From Roseimarinus sediminis (GTDB taxonomy: Bacteria; Bacteroidota; Bacteroidia; Bacteroidales; Prolixibacteraceae): a stretch of 64,000 nucleotides of DNA. Numbering within the stretch: position 1 is the first letter of the stretch; every line of letters starts with the position of its first letter. The notes under the pieces were generated by a model. It worked only from the letters and a program-made list of their open reading frames with translations. It was not told the DNA's origin and searched no databases. The position numbers and the translations under genes were made by a program. The stretch lies in the NCBI RefSeq assembly GCF_050433125.1, contig NZ_JBNPXV010000009.1:1-64000 (forward strand). The letters are read 5' to 3'. This document shows positions 7,670 through 16,177 of this stretch, piece by piece.

Positions 7670-7700
7670 AAAAGCTGTACACTTTCGAAGTACAGCTTTT
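7670..7700 (-). terminator. Terminator of the tryptophanase-like gene
   Basis: AAAAGCTGTAC (7670-7680) and GTACAGCTTTT (7690-7700) form a perfect 11-bp stem with a 9-nt loop, followed by T residues on the minus strand, 28 bp beyond the stop at 7728. Confidence 0.8.
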
Positions 7701-7727
7701 ATAGGAAATTTATTTAATTCGTATTGG

Positions 7728-9176
7728 CTACAAACTGTCTCCAAAATCGGCTTTGAACTTGGCCACCAGCTTTTCCTGCCAGTCGGAGGTTGGTTTCAGT
7801 TTACCAAAGAAGAAGCGCAGCACCTTGGGTTCGTCGTAAAATTCAAGTCCGCCGATCAATTTCCGGTTTTCATACAGCCAGGCAATCCGGTCGATGGTAT
7901 ATTTCACCTGCGAAAGGGTAAAAACACGACGGGGGAGGGCCAGTCGCAATAATTCAACAGCGGCTAAATGATCGCTTCCGTCGGCATTTCTTTCTTCCGA
8001 AACAGTACCCCGTTCCATTCCCCTTACACCACTGGCAAGGTAGAGGGCGGCACCCAGTGCTCCGGCGCGATATTGTTCCTGTGGTACGTGCGAAAGGAAC
8101 TGCATGGCATCGAGGTGACAGCCCAGTCCTCCCGGAGGAGTTACAACCGGAACGCCCAGTTTCAGCAATTCTTCCACCATGAATTTAATAAAGATCGGGC
8201 CCTGGTTGATCATTTCCTCATCCATGGTTTCATCCAAACCAACCGTCATGGCTTCCATTTCGCGTGTCGACATGCCGCCATAGGTCGAGAAGCCTTCGTA
8301 CAGCGGCAGCATCTCGAGCAAGCGTTTGTAAGTTTCTTCATTGTTGGTAATAATGCCACCCCCCCTTACATGCCCCAATTTACGGGCCGAGAAATAAACG
8401 AGGTCGGCGGTATCGGTCATCATGCGGGTGATTTCGCGTGTCGACAGCTCCCTGTACTTCTCTTCGCGAGTTTTAATGAAATGAAGGTTATCGGCCCACA
8501 AGCTGGCATCGATAATGAAAGGAATCCCATTGGCGCGGGCGATTTTACTTACGGCCATGAAGTTGTCAAGGGCGACGGGCTGACCACCAATAAGGTTGGT
8601 TCCGGCTTCCATACGAATGAAGGCAATTTTTTCGGCGCCCTCTTTTTCGATTACCTGCTGCAGGGCATCCAGATCCATGTTGCCTTTAAAGGGATCGGTG
8701 CTAATGGGGTTCAGTGCTTCGGATTTGAAAAGTTCAAGTACCGTTCCACCGTTCACCATGATATGGGCTTTGGTGGTGGTAAAGTGATAGTTCATGGGAA
8801 CAAAGGTGCCTTCTTTTACAAAGAACTTAGCGAGCAGGTTCTCGCAGGCACGCCCCTGATGCACCGGCAGAAAATATTCGGTACCAAAAATTTCAGTCAG
8901 TTTGTCTTTCAGTCGGGTATAGGTTGCCGAACCGGCATAGCTGTCATCCACCACCAGCATCGATGCGGTTTGTTTGTCGCTCATGGCATTCACCCCGCTG
9001 TCGGTAAGCATGTCGAGATAAATATCTTTGTTAAAAAGCAGAAAGGTGTTGTTTCCGGCTTCCTGAATTGCCTCTTGTCTTCTTTCGATGGGCACAAGGT
9101 CTAAACGTTGAACCATTCTTACCTTGTGCATTTCGAGGGGGATTTCTTCTCCTAAATGAAATTTGATGTTAGCCAT
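7728..9176 (-). CDS. Tryptophanase / tyrosine phenol-lyase family enzyme
   Basis: A 482-residue PLP-dependent beta-eliminating lyase of the TnaA/Tpl family (E. coli TnaA is 471 residues). Family hallmarks: NTFLLFNKDIYLDMLTDSG near the N-terminus, SYAGS with the conserved active-site Tyr (Y80), the HQGR loop, FTTTK, D223 (IIDASL) and Lys266 in SARKLGHVRGGG, the candidate PLP lysine. Oddity: the position three after the aspartate is Leu (DASL) where TnaA and TPL have Arg (DATR; Arg226 and Arg217), and the SGKKD/SAKKD lysine context is also changed. Substrate may therefore not be tryptophan or tyrosine. I chose ATG 9176; the frame is open to a TTG at 9230. Monocistronic, with its own terminator. 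Confidence 0.85.
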   Translation of the reverse strand: MANIKFHLGEEIPLEMHKVRMVQRLDLVPIERRQEAIQEAGNNTFLLFNKDIYLDMLTDSGVNAMSDKQTASMLVVDDSYAGSATYTRLKDKLTEIFGTEYFLPVHQGRACENLLAKFFVKEGTFVPMNYHFTTTKAHIMVNGGTVLELFKSEALNPISTDPFKGNMDLDALQQVIEKEGAEKIAFIRMEAGTNLIGGQPVALDNFMAVSKIARANGIPFIIDASLWADNLHFIKTREEKYRELSTREITRMMTDTADLVYFSARKLGHVRGGGIITNNEETYKRLLEMLPLYEGFSTYGGMSTREMEAMTVGLDETMDEEMINQGPIFIKFMVEELLKLGVPVVTPPGGLGCHLDAMQFLSHVPQEQYRAGALGAALYLASGVRGMERGTVSEERNADGSDHLAAVELLRLALPRRVFTLSQVKYTIDRIAWLYENRKLIGGLEFYDEPKVLRFFFGKLKPTSDWQEKLVAKFKADFGDSL

Positions 9177-9487
9177 TTTTGATTTATTAAGGTTATAAAG
9201 TTTGATTTGCAAAGTACCTGCTGGTACCAATTGGTTTTTTTCACCCGGCCTGTTAAAAACAAGAGGGCACTACTAAATTGTAAAATTTATCAATAATAAT
9301 AACTTAAATTATTTCCTGCAACATGTTTTTAAAACGAAATTGAAAGTTGCAGGGAAAAATTTATTTATTAGCAGCCGGGTACTGCATTCATTTTAATACC
9401 CCTTGTTTTAGTTTTTTGCCGGGGGGCTGTGATTTTTTAGAAGGTGAAACGATGAATGGAGTGAACAAACTTTAAAAAGATCAGAAA
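9177..9487. promoter_or_regulatory. Divergent promoter region
   Basis: A 311-bp AT-rich region between two divergent genes. It contains an inverted repeat with 8-bp exact arms (CCTGCAAC 9315-9322, GTTGCAGG 9346-9353), extended to TTTCCTGCAAC / GTTGCAGGGAAA with one bulge. This could be an operator or leader hairpin. No textbook TAnnTTTG box is evident. Confidence 0.4.
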
Positions 9488-10534
9488 ATGAAAACACAAA
9501 AAATGAAAGTATTGATGGTAGTGATCTTGCTTTTTTTTACCAGCCCGGCCATGTGGGCCAAAGAAAATGCCGATAGTTTGCGCATTGTTCATGAAGCCTT
9601 GCAAATGATTGCTTTTCCCGACCCTGTATTTCCCCACGCTTATCAGGCAGCCTTAAGTCCTAAGGCCATGGCCGACATGGGCTTTGAACAGCTCCATGAA
9701 TACGAAAGCATCAACTTTGTGATGGAGGACGGTGTTCAGCTGCATGCTCAAAAGTATGCAAAGAACTCGGGAAGCACGCTGATTTTATTGCACGGGGTTT
9801 TGTCGAGCAGTTTTACTTACAACAAAATGGCCGGACTGCTTCGCGAGGCCCTGCAGGCAGAGATCATCGCCATTGATTTGCGGGGGCATGGCCAGTCGGG
9901 GGGGATCCCGGGCGATGTTTCTGCCACAAATCAATATGCCAAAGATCTTGACGAGGTCATTGCCGCGGTAAAGCATCAACAGCCAGGCCAAAAAATTATT
10001 CTGGCAGGCCACTCCATGGGTGGAGGTATTGTGTTGCGCCATGCTGAAACCTTCCCCGACACCAAAGTAGATGGCTATCTATTGTTTGCACCCAATTTGG
10101 GTGCCAGTGCACCTACCAGTTCCAAAAATCTGGCCCTTGAAAACAACTTTGTCAGGTCGCATCTTTCAAGAGGACTGGGCCTGCGCATGCTCAACGAGCT
10201 GGGCATCCATCGCTACGATTCGCTGAAAGTGGTGTATTATAACCTTCCGGAACAAATGCCGCTACGTTCTTATTCCTACCGGAGCATGGAGGCCTGTGTT
10301 CCCATTGACTATGTGAAGGCCCTGAGGAACATTGATCAGCCCCTGCTTGTTCTGCTTGGAAAGAACGATGAAACCTTTCTGGCTCATGAATATCCGGCAG
10401 TAATTGAGGCTTATTCGGGCGGAGAATGTTATCTTGTTGAAGGTGAAACGCACAATGGGATACGACACAGCAGCGAAGCCATGACGAAAGTTGACCATTG
10501 GGCTTTCAAGCATCAACTGAAATCAAACAGATGA
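9488..10534 (+). CDS. Exported alpha/beta hydrolase
   Basis: A 348-residue alpha/beta-hydrolase fold protein with an N-terminal signal peptide (hydrophobic core MKVLMVVILLFFTSPAMWA). Fold motifs: LILLHGVLSSS (oxyanion region), the nucleophile elbow AGHSMGGG with Ser176, GKNDETF with Asp294 and GETHNGI with His322 as the likely triad. It resembles monoacylglycerol-lipase/lysophospholipase-type hydrolases; the substrate is unknown. Its stop overlaps the start of the sigma-factor gene (ATGA), so hydrolase, sigma factor and membrane protein are translationally coupled. This is unusual and suggests that the hydrolase is part of the regulated response or signal. Confidence 0.8.
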   Translation: MKTQKMKVLMVVILLFFTSPAMWAKENADSLRIVHEALQMIAFPDPVFPHAYQAALSPKAMADMGFEQLHEYESINFVMEDGVQLHAQKYAKNSGSTLILLHGVLSSSFTYNKMAGLLREALQAEIIAIDLRGHGQSGGIPGDVSATNQYAKDLDEVIAAVKHQQPGQKIILAGHSMGGGIVLRHAETFPDTKVDGYLLFAPNLGASAPTSSKNLALENNFVRSHLSRGLGLRMLNELGIHRYDSLKVVYYNLPEQMPLRSYSYRSMEACVPIDYVKALRNIDQPLLVLLGKNDETFLAHEYPAVIEAYSGGECYLVEGETHNGIRHSSEAMTKVDHWAFKHQLKSNR

Positions 10535-11040
10535 CCAAAGGAGAACACGATGAAATTACCGGGCTGATTAAGGAAAACCTGGGATTAATTTACAAGGTGG
10601 CCAACAGTTACTGCAAAGCGCAGCATGAACAGGAAGATCTGATACAGGAAATTATTTTTCATCTGCTGAAGGCCTATCCTCGTTTCGATCATCAGGTAAA
10701 GGTAACGACCTGGATGTACAAGGTGGCCTTCAATGTTTCCATTTCGCATTTCCGAAAAATCAGTACTCGTCAGAAATACCTGGCGCCCATGCCCGAGAAA
10801 CTGGTGAGCATCGACGAAGCCGGGCCTGAAGAAAGCAATGATGACCTCAGGCTGCTGCAACAATTCATAGAGGAGCTTGATCCATTGAACAAGGCCATCC
10901 TGATCATGTACCTCGATGGCAATCATCACAACGACATTGCACAGGCCATGGGCCTATCTGAAAGCAATGTAGGAACGAAAATTGGCCGTATCAAAAAACA
11001 GTTACAGAAAAAATTTAAGGAGTATGAACATGGAAAATAG
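10531..11040 (+). CDS. ECF-type RNA polymerase sigma factor
   Basis: A 169-residue sigma-70 family factor with region 2 (about 5-75: LGLIYKVANSYCKAQHEQED, LIQEIIFHLLKAYPRFD, VTTWMYKVAFNVSISHFRK) and region 4 (about 110-165: LDPLNKAILIMYLDGNHHND, IAQAMGLSESNVGTKIGRIK). I use the ATG at 10531, which overlaps the hydrolase stop; an in-frame start at 10498 would lie within the hydrolase gene. It directs RNA polymerase to specific promoters and is likely held by the membrane protein encoded next. Confidence 0.88.
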   Translation: MTKGEHDEITGLIKENLGLIYKVANSYCKAQHEQEDLIQEIIFHLLKAYPRFDHQVKVTTWMYKVAFNVSISHFRKISTRQKYLAPMPEKLVSIDEAGPEESNDDLRLLQQFIEELDPLNKAILIMYLDGNHHNDIAQAMGLSESNVGTKIGRIKKQLQKKFKEYEHGK

Positions 11041-11698
11041 AAATATCGAAGCCCTTTGGAGGCAAAACGAAATACAATTAGCCAGTACCAGAAATCCGGA
11101 TCTTACCCTGCTGAAAAAAGTGGAGCTTCACAATGCAAGGAAATCGGTTCAAAGCCTGCTTTTCCTGCCGCTGGGCACTTTGCTGTTTTACACCCTGAGT
11201 GCCGGGTATGCCTTTTATTTTATCAGTACGAATTGGGAGGTGTGGTACCTGGCCTTTTCGGGGGCGGTGGTTGCGTTTTTTTCCTTGCTTTTGAGTGCCG
11301 TGTCCATTCGCCAGCTACGGCTCATCTCGATGCTGAATTACGATGCACCGGTGCTAAGGCTGCAAAGTCAGCTGTCGAAGCTGAAACTTTTGTTGCTGAG
11401 CAATCTTCGGATCGCTGCCTACATGCTTCCCTTTGGACTCTTCATCGGCTTATTTGTAGTCAAAGCCCTGTGGGCTTTCGATCCTGTTGTGTTCATCAGC
11501 CGCGAGACGATTATCGGCTTTGCCGTGCTAAGCATTGTACTTCAGCTCCTGTCGCTCCTGCTGCTAAGGGCGCTTCGTTCGAAAAACATCAACAAGCCAT
11601 GGATGAGACGTTTATTGAAAGGAAGCGGCAGTCAGCTCGATGAGGCGCTGGGCTTTTTGCAGGAAATCGAAACATTTGAAAAGGAAGAACAGCTTTAA
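11030..11698 (+). CDS. Membrane protein, putative anti-sigma partner
   Basis: A 222-residue protein with a soluble N-terminal part (MENRNIEALWRQNEIQLAST...NARKSV) and about four transmembrane segments in two hairpins (around SLLFLPLGTLLFYTLSAGYA, WYLAFSGAVVAFFSLLLSAV, IAAYMLPFGLFIGLFVVKAL and IIGFAVLSIVLQLLSLLLL). The start at 11030 is preceded by an AAGGAG site at 11017-11022 and overlaps the end of the sigma gene. No known anti-sigma domain (FecR, zinc-finger) is recognised; the role is inferred from context and architecture. Confidence 0.68.
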   Translation: MENRNIEALWRQNEIQLASTRNPDLTLLKKVELHNARKSVQSLLFLPLGTLLFYTLSAGYAFYFISTNWEVWYLAFSGAVVAFFSLLLSAVSIRQLRLISMLNYDAPVLRLQSQLSKLKLLLLSNLRIAAYMLPFGLFIGLFVVKALWAFDPVVFISRETIIGFAVLSIVLQLLSLLLLRALRSKNINKPWMRRLLKGSGSQLDEALGFLQEIETFEKEEQL

Positions 11699-12002
11699 TA
11701 GACTGTCCGGACTAATAAGCTGTCTGAACATTCAGCAGCTTTTTAGCCTGGTACAGGATGGATGGGGCCTTAGGCAGCATGGAAGCAGGAAAGGGGAGAA
11801 GTTGGCTGGCTCAACTTTTCGCTGCATTGTTTTCTTTTTCGAAGCGCACGAAGCGTAAGCAAGAGGCATCGGCCATCGGAGGGCCGCACTGGAAGACTCG
11901 CGCCTGCTTTTCACAGCACTAGCAAAAGAGCATAGTCAACTGATTTTTAAAAAAACCAGCTCAATGGATTAAACTTTAGGCAGTTTGATAAGTTAAATAC
12001 AA
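11699..12002. other. Intergenic region
   Basis: About 300 bp with no supported gene. It contains small stems near 11700-11740 (GCTGTCTGAAC...GCAGC) and AT-rich sequence before the next start. No clear promoter box was identified. Confidence 0.5.
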
Positions 12003-12563
12003 ATGGAACAATTCACAAAAACACTTGAACAACAAAGAGAAGAATTTGCCAAACGTAAATTCATGGCCACTCCGATTGCAGGAATAATTGCCTGGCTGAT
12101 TTCCGGAATTGCAGGCACGCTGTTTCCTCCTGTGGTAAGCGTTTGGGTGCTGTTTATTGCAACCGGCAGCATTGTTTATATGGCCCTGTTTATTTCTAAA
12201 TTTACCGGAGAAAAATTTCTGGATAAAAGCAAAGCGAAAAACGAATTCGACCGGCTGTTCCTGTTTACCGTTTTTCAGGCCGTACTGGTTTATTCCATCG
12301 CCATTCCGTTTTTCTTAATCGATTACAGCTCACTCCCAATGACCATCGGCATTTTGACCGGGCTGATGTGGGTCCCGTTTTCATGGATGATCAAACATTG
12401 GGTAGGAATTTTTCATTCCGTTGTCAGAACGGTAATCGTACTGATTCTTTGGTATGCCTTGCCACAACAACGCTTTGTGGCAATCCCCCTTGCCATTGTA
12501 TTCGTGTACATTCTAACCATTGCGATTTTAATGACAAGAAACCAGAAGAACAGCAGCCATTAA
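12003..12563 (+). CDS. DUF7010-like membrane protein
   Basis: A 186-residue protein with about six hydrophobic segments after a charged N-terminus (MEQFTKTLEQQREEFAKRKF). The WYALPQQRFVAIPLAIVFVY end is reminiscent of DUF7010-family small membrane proteins, whose function is unknown. It lies on the same strand as its neighbours but is separated by about 300 bp upstream and 138 bp downstream, so it is probably monocistronic. The family call is from memory of the pattern only. Confidence 0.65.
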   Translation: MEQFTKTLEQQREEFAKRKFMATPIAGIIAWLISGIAGTLFPPVVSVWVLFIATGSIVYMALFISKFTGEKFLDKSKAKNEFDRLFLFTVFQAVLVYSIAIPFFLIDYSSLPMTIGILTGLMWVPFSWMIKHWVGIFHSVVRTVIVLILWYALPQQRFVAIPLAIVFVYILTIAILMTRNQKNSSH

Positions 12564-12645
12564 AATATGTCCACTTAAACTTTTCATTCTTGCTTATGTT
12601 AAAATTGATAGTTTTGCTTCACAATGTTCGGGTAATTCATTGAAT

Positions 12646-12653
12646 TATCTTTG
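12646..12653 (+). promoter_or_regulatory. -7 box for the TolB/TPR/AraC regulator
   Basis: TATCTTTG, matching TAnnTTTG, 48 bp before the ATG at 12702. It overlaps a possible TTG start at 12651, which favours the later ATG. Confidence 0.45.
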
Positions 12654-12701
12654 AAAACATTAGGGAAACAAAACAAGAACAATTTACATTGGCGAGAACA
12701 A

Positions 12702-14501
12702 ATGATAAAATCCGAACTATTAGAAAAAGCCATCGCCGTGCTCCCTTTTGCCAACATGAGCAACAATGAGGAGATGGAGTATTTCAGCGATGGTATTACC
12801 GAAGAAATTATTAATGCACTTGCCGGGATTAAACAGCTGAAGGTGACTTCACGAACTTCATCGTTCTTTTTCAAGAACAAACACATTCCTATTAATCAGA
12901 TTGCAAAAGCGTTGAATGTTTCAAGCATTTTGGAAGGCAGTGTTCGCCTGGCAGCCAATACCGTTCGAATTACGGCACAGCTCATTGATGCTGAAGAAGA
13001 TTTTCATTTCTGGTCGGAAACCTGGGACCGTAAGCTGGAAAATATTTTCGAGATTCAGGACGAAATCAGCCTGCACATTGCCGAAAAGCTCAGGGAGCAA
13101 TACGGGCACTTTGAAATACAGGAACAGCTGGTCACTAAAAAAACGGATAGTATTGATGCTTATGAATATTCCCTAAAAGCAAAATATCATTTTAACAAAT
13201 GGAATCCGGTTGATGCGAAGAAAGCCATTGAACTGTTTGAAAAGGCCATTGAGCTGGATCCCCAACATACCGATGCCTGGATCGGACTGGCCGATGCCTA
13301 CAGCTTTTTTGCGGTAACCGAATTGATGCCCTCCAAGGAAGCCTGGCAAAAATCGAGAGATTATACCGACAAGGCCTATTCACTGGATCGGCAAAATGCA
13401 GGCGTTCATTACCTGTTGGCCAATGTGGCCTTCTTTTTCGACAGCAATTTTCAGGAGTCGATGAAATATGCCAGAAAAGCCGTTGAACTAAAAGCCAATT
13501 ATCCCGAAGCACAACAGTTTATGGCTTTTCTCTTCATCATTTCAGGCGATATGGCCAATGCAAAAGTTCATCTCGATTTGGCTTATCGCATCGACCCGCT
13601 TTCGCAGGAAACCCTGTTTTACCGTGCTTACTATTTGTATCGCAGCGAGCATTACGAAGCAGCGCTGGCGCTCTACGATGAAGCGCTTGAAAAGAATCCG
13701 CATAACATTCCTGCCTATTTTGTACGTGCTTATTGCCTCTTGCACCTGAAACGCTACGATGAGGCCATCGCTTTCATGAAGAGCATGCCCAACGAAATTG
13801 TGGTGGCCGATGAACAGCTGGGCACCTTGTGCCTGGCTTATGTCCTGAAAAACGATGAAGTAAATGCTCAAAGATCGTTTGATCAACTTTTTGCAGAGGC
13901 CCAAAAGCCCAGGTCTTTTCAGGCGCATTCTTATCTCTATTTAGCCTATGCCAACATGGGTAAAACCGATGAAGCCTTTACCTGGCTCGATCGGGCTTTA
14001 AAACTAAACTCGTCGGTTTTGCTGCTCAGTTATGGCGACCCGCTTGCGTACAATTTAAAAAGCGATCCCCGGTATGAAGTTTTCAAAAACAAAATCTATG
14101 GAAAGCCACTCAAGGAAGTACAAAGCACAAAAGAAAAAGTCGCGTTATTAGATGATCAGTCAGCCGATAAGTATTCCAATCAACTGCTCCGTTTTATCGA
14201 AGAAGAAGAACCCTTTCTGATTCCCAATCTTTCACTGCGTTCACTGGCCGATCAGGTGGAGATTCATCCCAACAAATTGTCGTGGTTACTGAACGAACGG
14301 ATGGGCAAAAACTTTAACGAGTTCATCAATCATTACCGGATTAACTATTTTAAAAAACTGGCCATCGATCCGGCCAACAGTCATATCTCGCTGATTGGTC
14401 TGGCTTATGAAAGTGGCTTCAATTCAAAAACCGTTTTTAATACCTACTTCAAAAAAGAAGAGGGAATGACGCCAAAAGAATTTCTCAAGCAGAATAAATA
14501 A
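12702..14501 (+). CDS. Regulator: TolB-like domain, TPR repeats, AraC-type HTH
   Basis: A 599-residue protein. Residues about 8-130 match the TolB/FlgO-like domain found with adenylate-cyclase and HTH regulators (AIAVLPFANMSNNEEMEYFS, DGITEEIINALAGI, RTSSFFFKNK, ILEGSVRLAANTVRITAQLI). About six TPR units follow (AIELFEKAIELDPQHTDAWI and others, about 155-450). The last 100 residues are an AraC-type double helix-turn-helix (LSLRSLADQVEIHPNKLSWL ... IGLAYESGFNSKTVF ... GMTPKEFLKQ). No membrane segment is seen, so it is a soluble regulator. A frame extension to TTG 12651 is possible but overlaps a -7 box. The two serine hydrolases that follow on the same strand are candidate targets. Confidence 0.82.
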   Translation: MIKSELLEKAIAVLPFANMSNNEEMEYFSDGITEEIINALAGIKQLKVTSRTSSFFFKNKHIPINQIAKALNVSSILEGSVRLAANTVRITAQLIDAEEDFHFWSETWDRKLENIFEIQDEISLHIAEKLREQYGHFEIQEQLVTKKTDSIDAYEYSLKAKYHFNKWNPVDAKKAIELFEKAIELDPQHTDAWIGLADAYSFFAVTELMPSKEAWQKSRDYTDKAYSLDRQNAGVHYLLANVAFFFDSNFQESMKYARKAVELKANYPEAQQFMAFLFIISGDMANAKVHLDLAYRIDPLSQETLFYRAYYLYRSEHYEAALALYDEALEKNPHNIPAYFVRAYCLLHLKRYDEAIAFMKSMPNEIVVADEQLGTLCLAYVLKNDEVNAQRSFDQLFAEAQKPRSFQAHSYLYLAYANMGKTDEAFTWLDRALKLNSSVLLLSYGDPLAYNLKSDPRYEVFKNKIYGKPLKEVQSTKEKVALLDDQSADKYSNQLLRFIEEEEPFLIPNLSLRSLADQVEIHPNKLSWLLNERMGKNFNEFINHYRINYFKKLAIDPANSHISLIGLAYESGFNSKTVFNTYFKKEEGMTPKEFLKQNK

Positions 14502-14889
14502 AACATTTTTGAGAGGATAGCCAGAATTTTCCATTGCATTTGTATAGTTTATAATCAACTTTTGATACGCAATTTACAACCAGTTCCGTAGGAACGACTA
14601 ATTTTATAACGCCGGATTTTAATCCGGTGTAAACAAAAATAACAAAATAAGACGAATCTACGGTTCTTTGCTTTTCCTTCAATGCCCTGTTTGTTGAGTA
14701 GCTAAACAATCTGAAAATAAGATCAGTATCATAAATTTAACCTATTTCGTACAAGCACAATTAAATTAACAAATGAAAAACCCAATTCCATAATACATCC
14801 AAAAATGTAAAAAAGATGATCTGTGGTTCGAAATTATAATTCGGAACTTGTTGGAGTTCATCCCGAACTTCAGTGCAGCTTCATAAGCA
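14502..14889. other. Intergenic region with small hairpins
   Basis: About 390 bp without a gene. It contains GTTCCGTAGGAAC (14583-14595), a near-perfect palindrome of a kind common between Bacteroidota genes, and CGCCGGAT...ATCCGGTG (14610-14629), a stem that could terminate transcription of the regulator gene. Confidence 0.6.
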
Positions 14890-14897
14890 TAATTTTG
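14890..14897 (+). promoter_or_regulatory. -7 box for the first serine hydrolase
   Basis: TAATTTTG, matching TAnnTTTG, 25 bp before the ATG at 14923. No good -33 element was found, compatible with dependence on an activator. Confidence 0.45.
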
Positions 14898-14922
14898 CCC
14901 CTGAACACTAAAATTCAGCAAA

Positions 14923-16152
14923 ATGAAACGAGTAGTAATAATAATTTTTCTAAGCCCATTGGTGCTTCTGATAGTTGCCTTGATCGTTTTATCAGTGATG
15001 TATTCGCCTACCTATGTTTATCGCTTAATCACGCAAAACGTAGCCGATGTATACGACTATCAACTTTACGAAAACAGGGTAATCAACGGTTCTTCTGATA
15101 CTTTTCGTTTTACAAAAAAGCTGGATGAAGCCTATGTCGAAAGCCTGTTCGCCGACAGAGTTCAACATTCCGGTTTTGCTTCGTTCAATGAATGGGCCGA
15201 AAAATCGCAAACCACGGCCCTCATCTTCATCCGGAGGGATACCATTCTGTATGAGAAGTATTTTAACGGTTTCACCCGCGATGCGTATTTTCACTCCCAA
15301 TCGATGGCCAAATCGTTTATTTCTTTTTTAATTGGAGCGGCTATCGACGAGGGACTGATTAGCAGCATTAATGATCCGATGACTAAATACCTGCCTGAAT
15401 TAAAAGACCGCGACCCGCGCTTTGAAAGGATCACCATCCGAAATCTATTGGAAATGCGCTCAGGTTTGAAATACAATACCAGTTTTATTCCCGGAACATC
15501 CATTCATGCACCGTGGCACGACGAAGCCATTGGTTACTATCACCCGAATGTTCGCAAATTGTTACTGAAGAAGGTGGACATTGCTAGTGAACCGGGAAAA
15601 GACTTCCAATATTGCAACTACAATACCAGCTATCTGGGATTAATCATTGAGCGGGTTAGCAGCAAAACCGTATCGAAATACCTGGAAGAAAAGCTTTGGT
15701 CACCAATCATGGAATACGATGCCTTGTTTTCCATCGACAGCAAAAAATCGGGCTTTGAATACATGCCCAGCCGTCTTATTGCAAGGGCCATTGATTACGC
15801 CCGCTTCGGTCGTTTGTTTCTTTATGATGGTAACTGGAACGGCAGGCAAATCATTTCGAAAGACTGGGTAGTAAAATCTACCCGCGAAGATCAATCAATT
15901 CCACGCGAAATCTACCCCGGCTGGCTTGGTGGAGACAATTGCAGTCACAGCTACTACAGCTATCAGTGGTGGGGGCATGCCAATTGTGATTCGACCTATC
16001 AGTTTGCCGCTTCAGGCAACCTGGGACAAAACATTTATGTACTTCCCGACCAGGAAATTATCATTGTTCACTGCGGCAATTCACTGGAATATTATAACGA
16101 TGGAGATTTGTGGAACGTAAGCAATAAAATCCGCTCAACAAAACTGAATTAG
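14923..16152 (+). CDS. Membrane-anchored serine hydrolase, class C beta-lactamase fold
   Basis: A 409-residue protein with an N-terminal membrane anchor (about 4-27) and a penicillin-binding-protein/class C beta-lactamase-like domain. Motifs: S127-M-A-K130 (SxxK) and Y230-C-N232 (YxN-type, in FQYCNYNT). The third motif (KTG/HxG) is not obvious; GNLGQN near the C-terminus occupies that region. Family members are esterases, D-aminopeptidases, amide hydrolases or beta-lactamases, so the substrate cannot be assigned. Followed after 25 bp by a second member of the same superfamily, probably in one operon. Confidence 0.83.
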   Translation: MKRVVIIIFLSPLVLLIVALIVLSVMYSPTYVYRLITQNVADVYDYQLYENRVINGSSDTFRFTKKLDEAYVESLFADRVQHSGFASFNEWAEKSQTTALIFIRRDTILYEKYFNGFTRDAYFHSQSMAKSFISFLIGAAIDEGLISSINDPMTKYLPELKDRDPRFERITIRNLLEMRSGLKYNTSFIPGTSIHAPWHDEAIGYYHPNVRKLLLKKVDIASEPGKDFQYCNYNTSYLGLIIERVSSKTVSKYLEEKLWSPIMEYDALFSIDSKKSGFEYMPSRLIARAIDYARFGRLFLYDGNWNGRQIISKDWVVKSTREDQSIPREIYPGWLGGDNCSHSYYSYQWWGHANCDSTYQFAASGNLGQNIYVLPDQEIIIVHCGNSLEYYNDGDLWNVSNKIRSTKLN

Positions 16153-16177
16153 TCAAAAACGAAAAAGTAAGAAAACA

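Noticed and set aside
1..7700. Insertion sequence as carrier of the repeats
   Set aside because: No transposase or recombinase gene is visible in the region.
7968..9104. Long open frame opposite the tryptophanase-like gene (378 residues)
   Set aside because: It is antisense to a well-supported gene and has no family resemblance; it results from codon bias.
11056..11643. 195-residue frame overlapping the membrane protein
   Set aside because: Shifted-frame shadow of the 11030-11698 gene without family signal.
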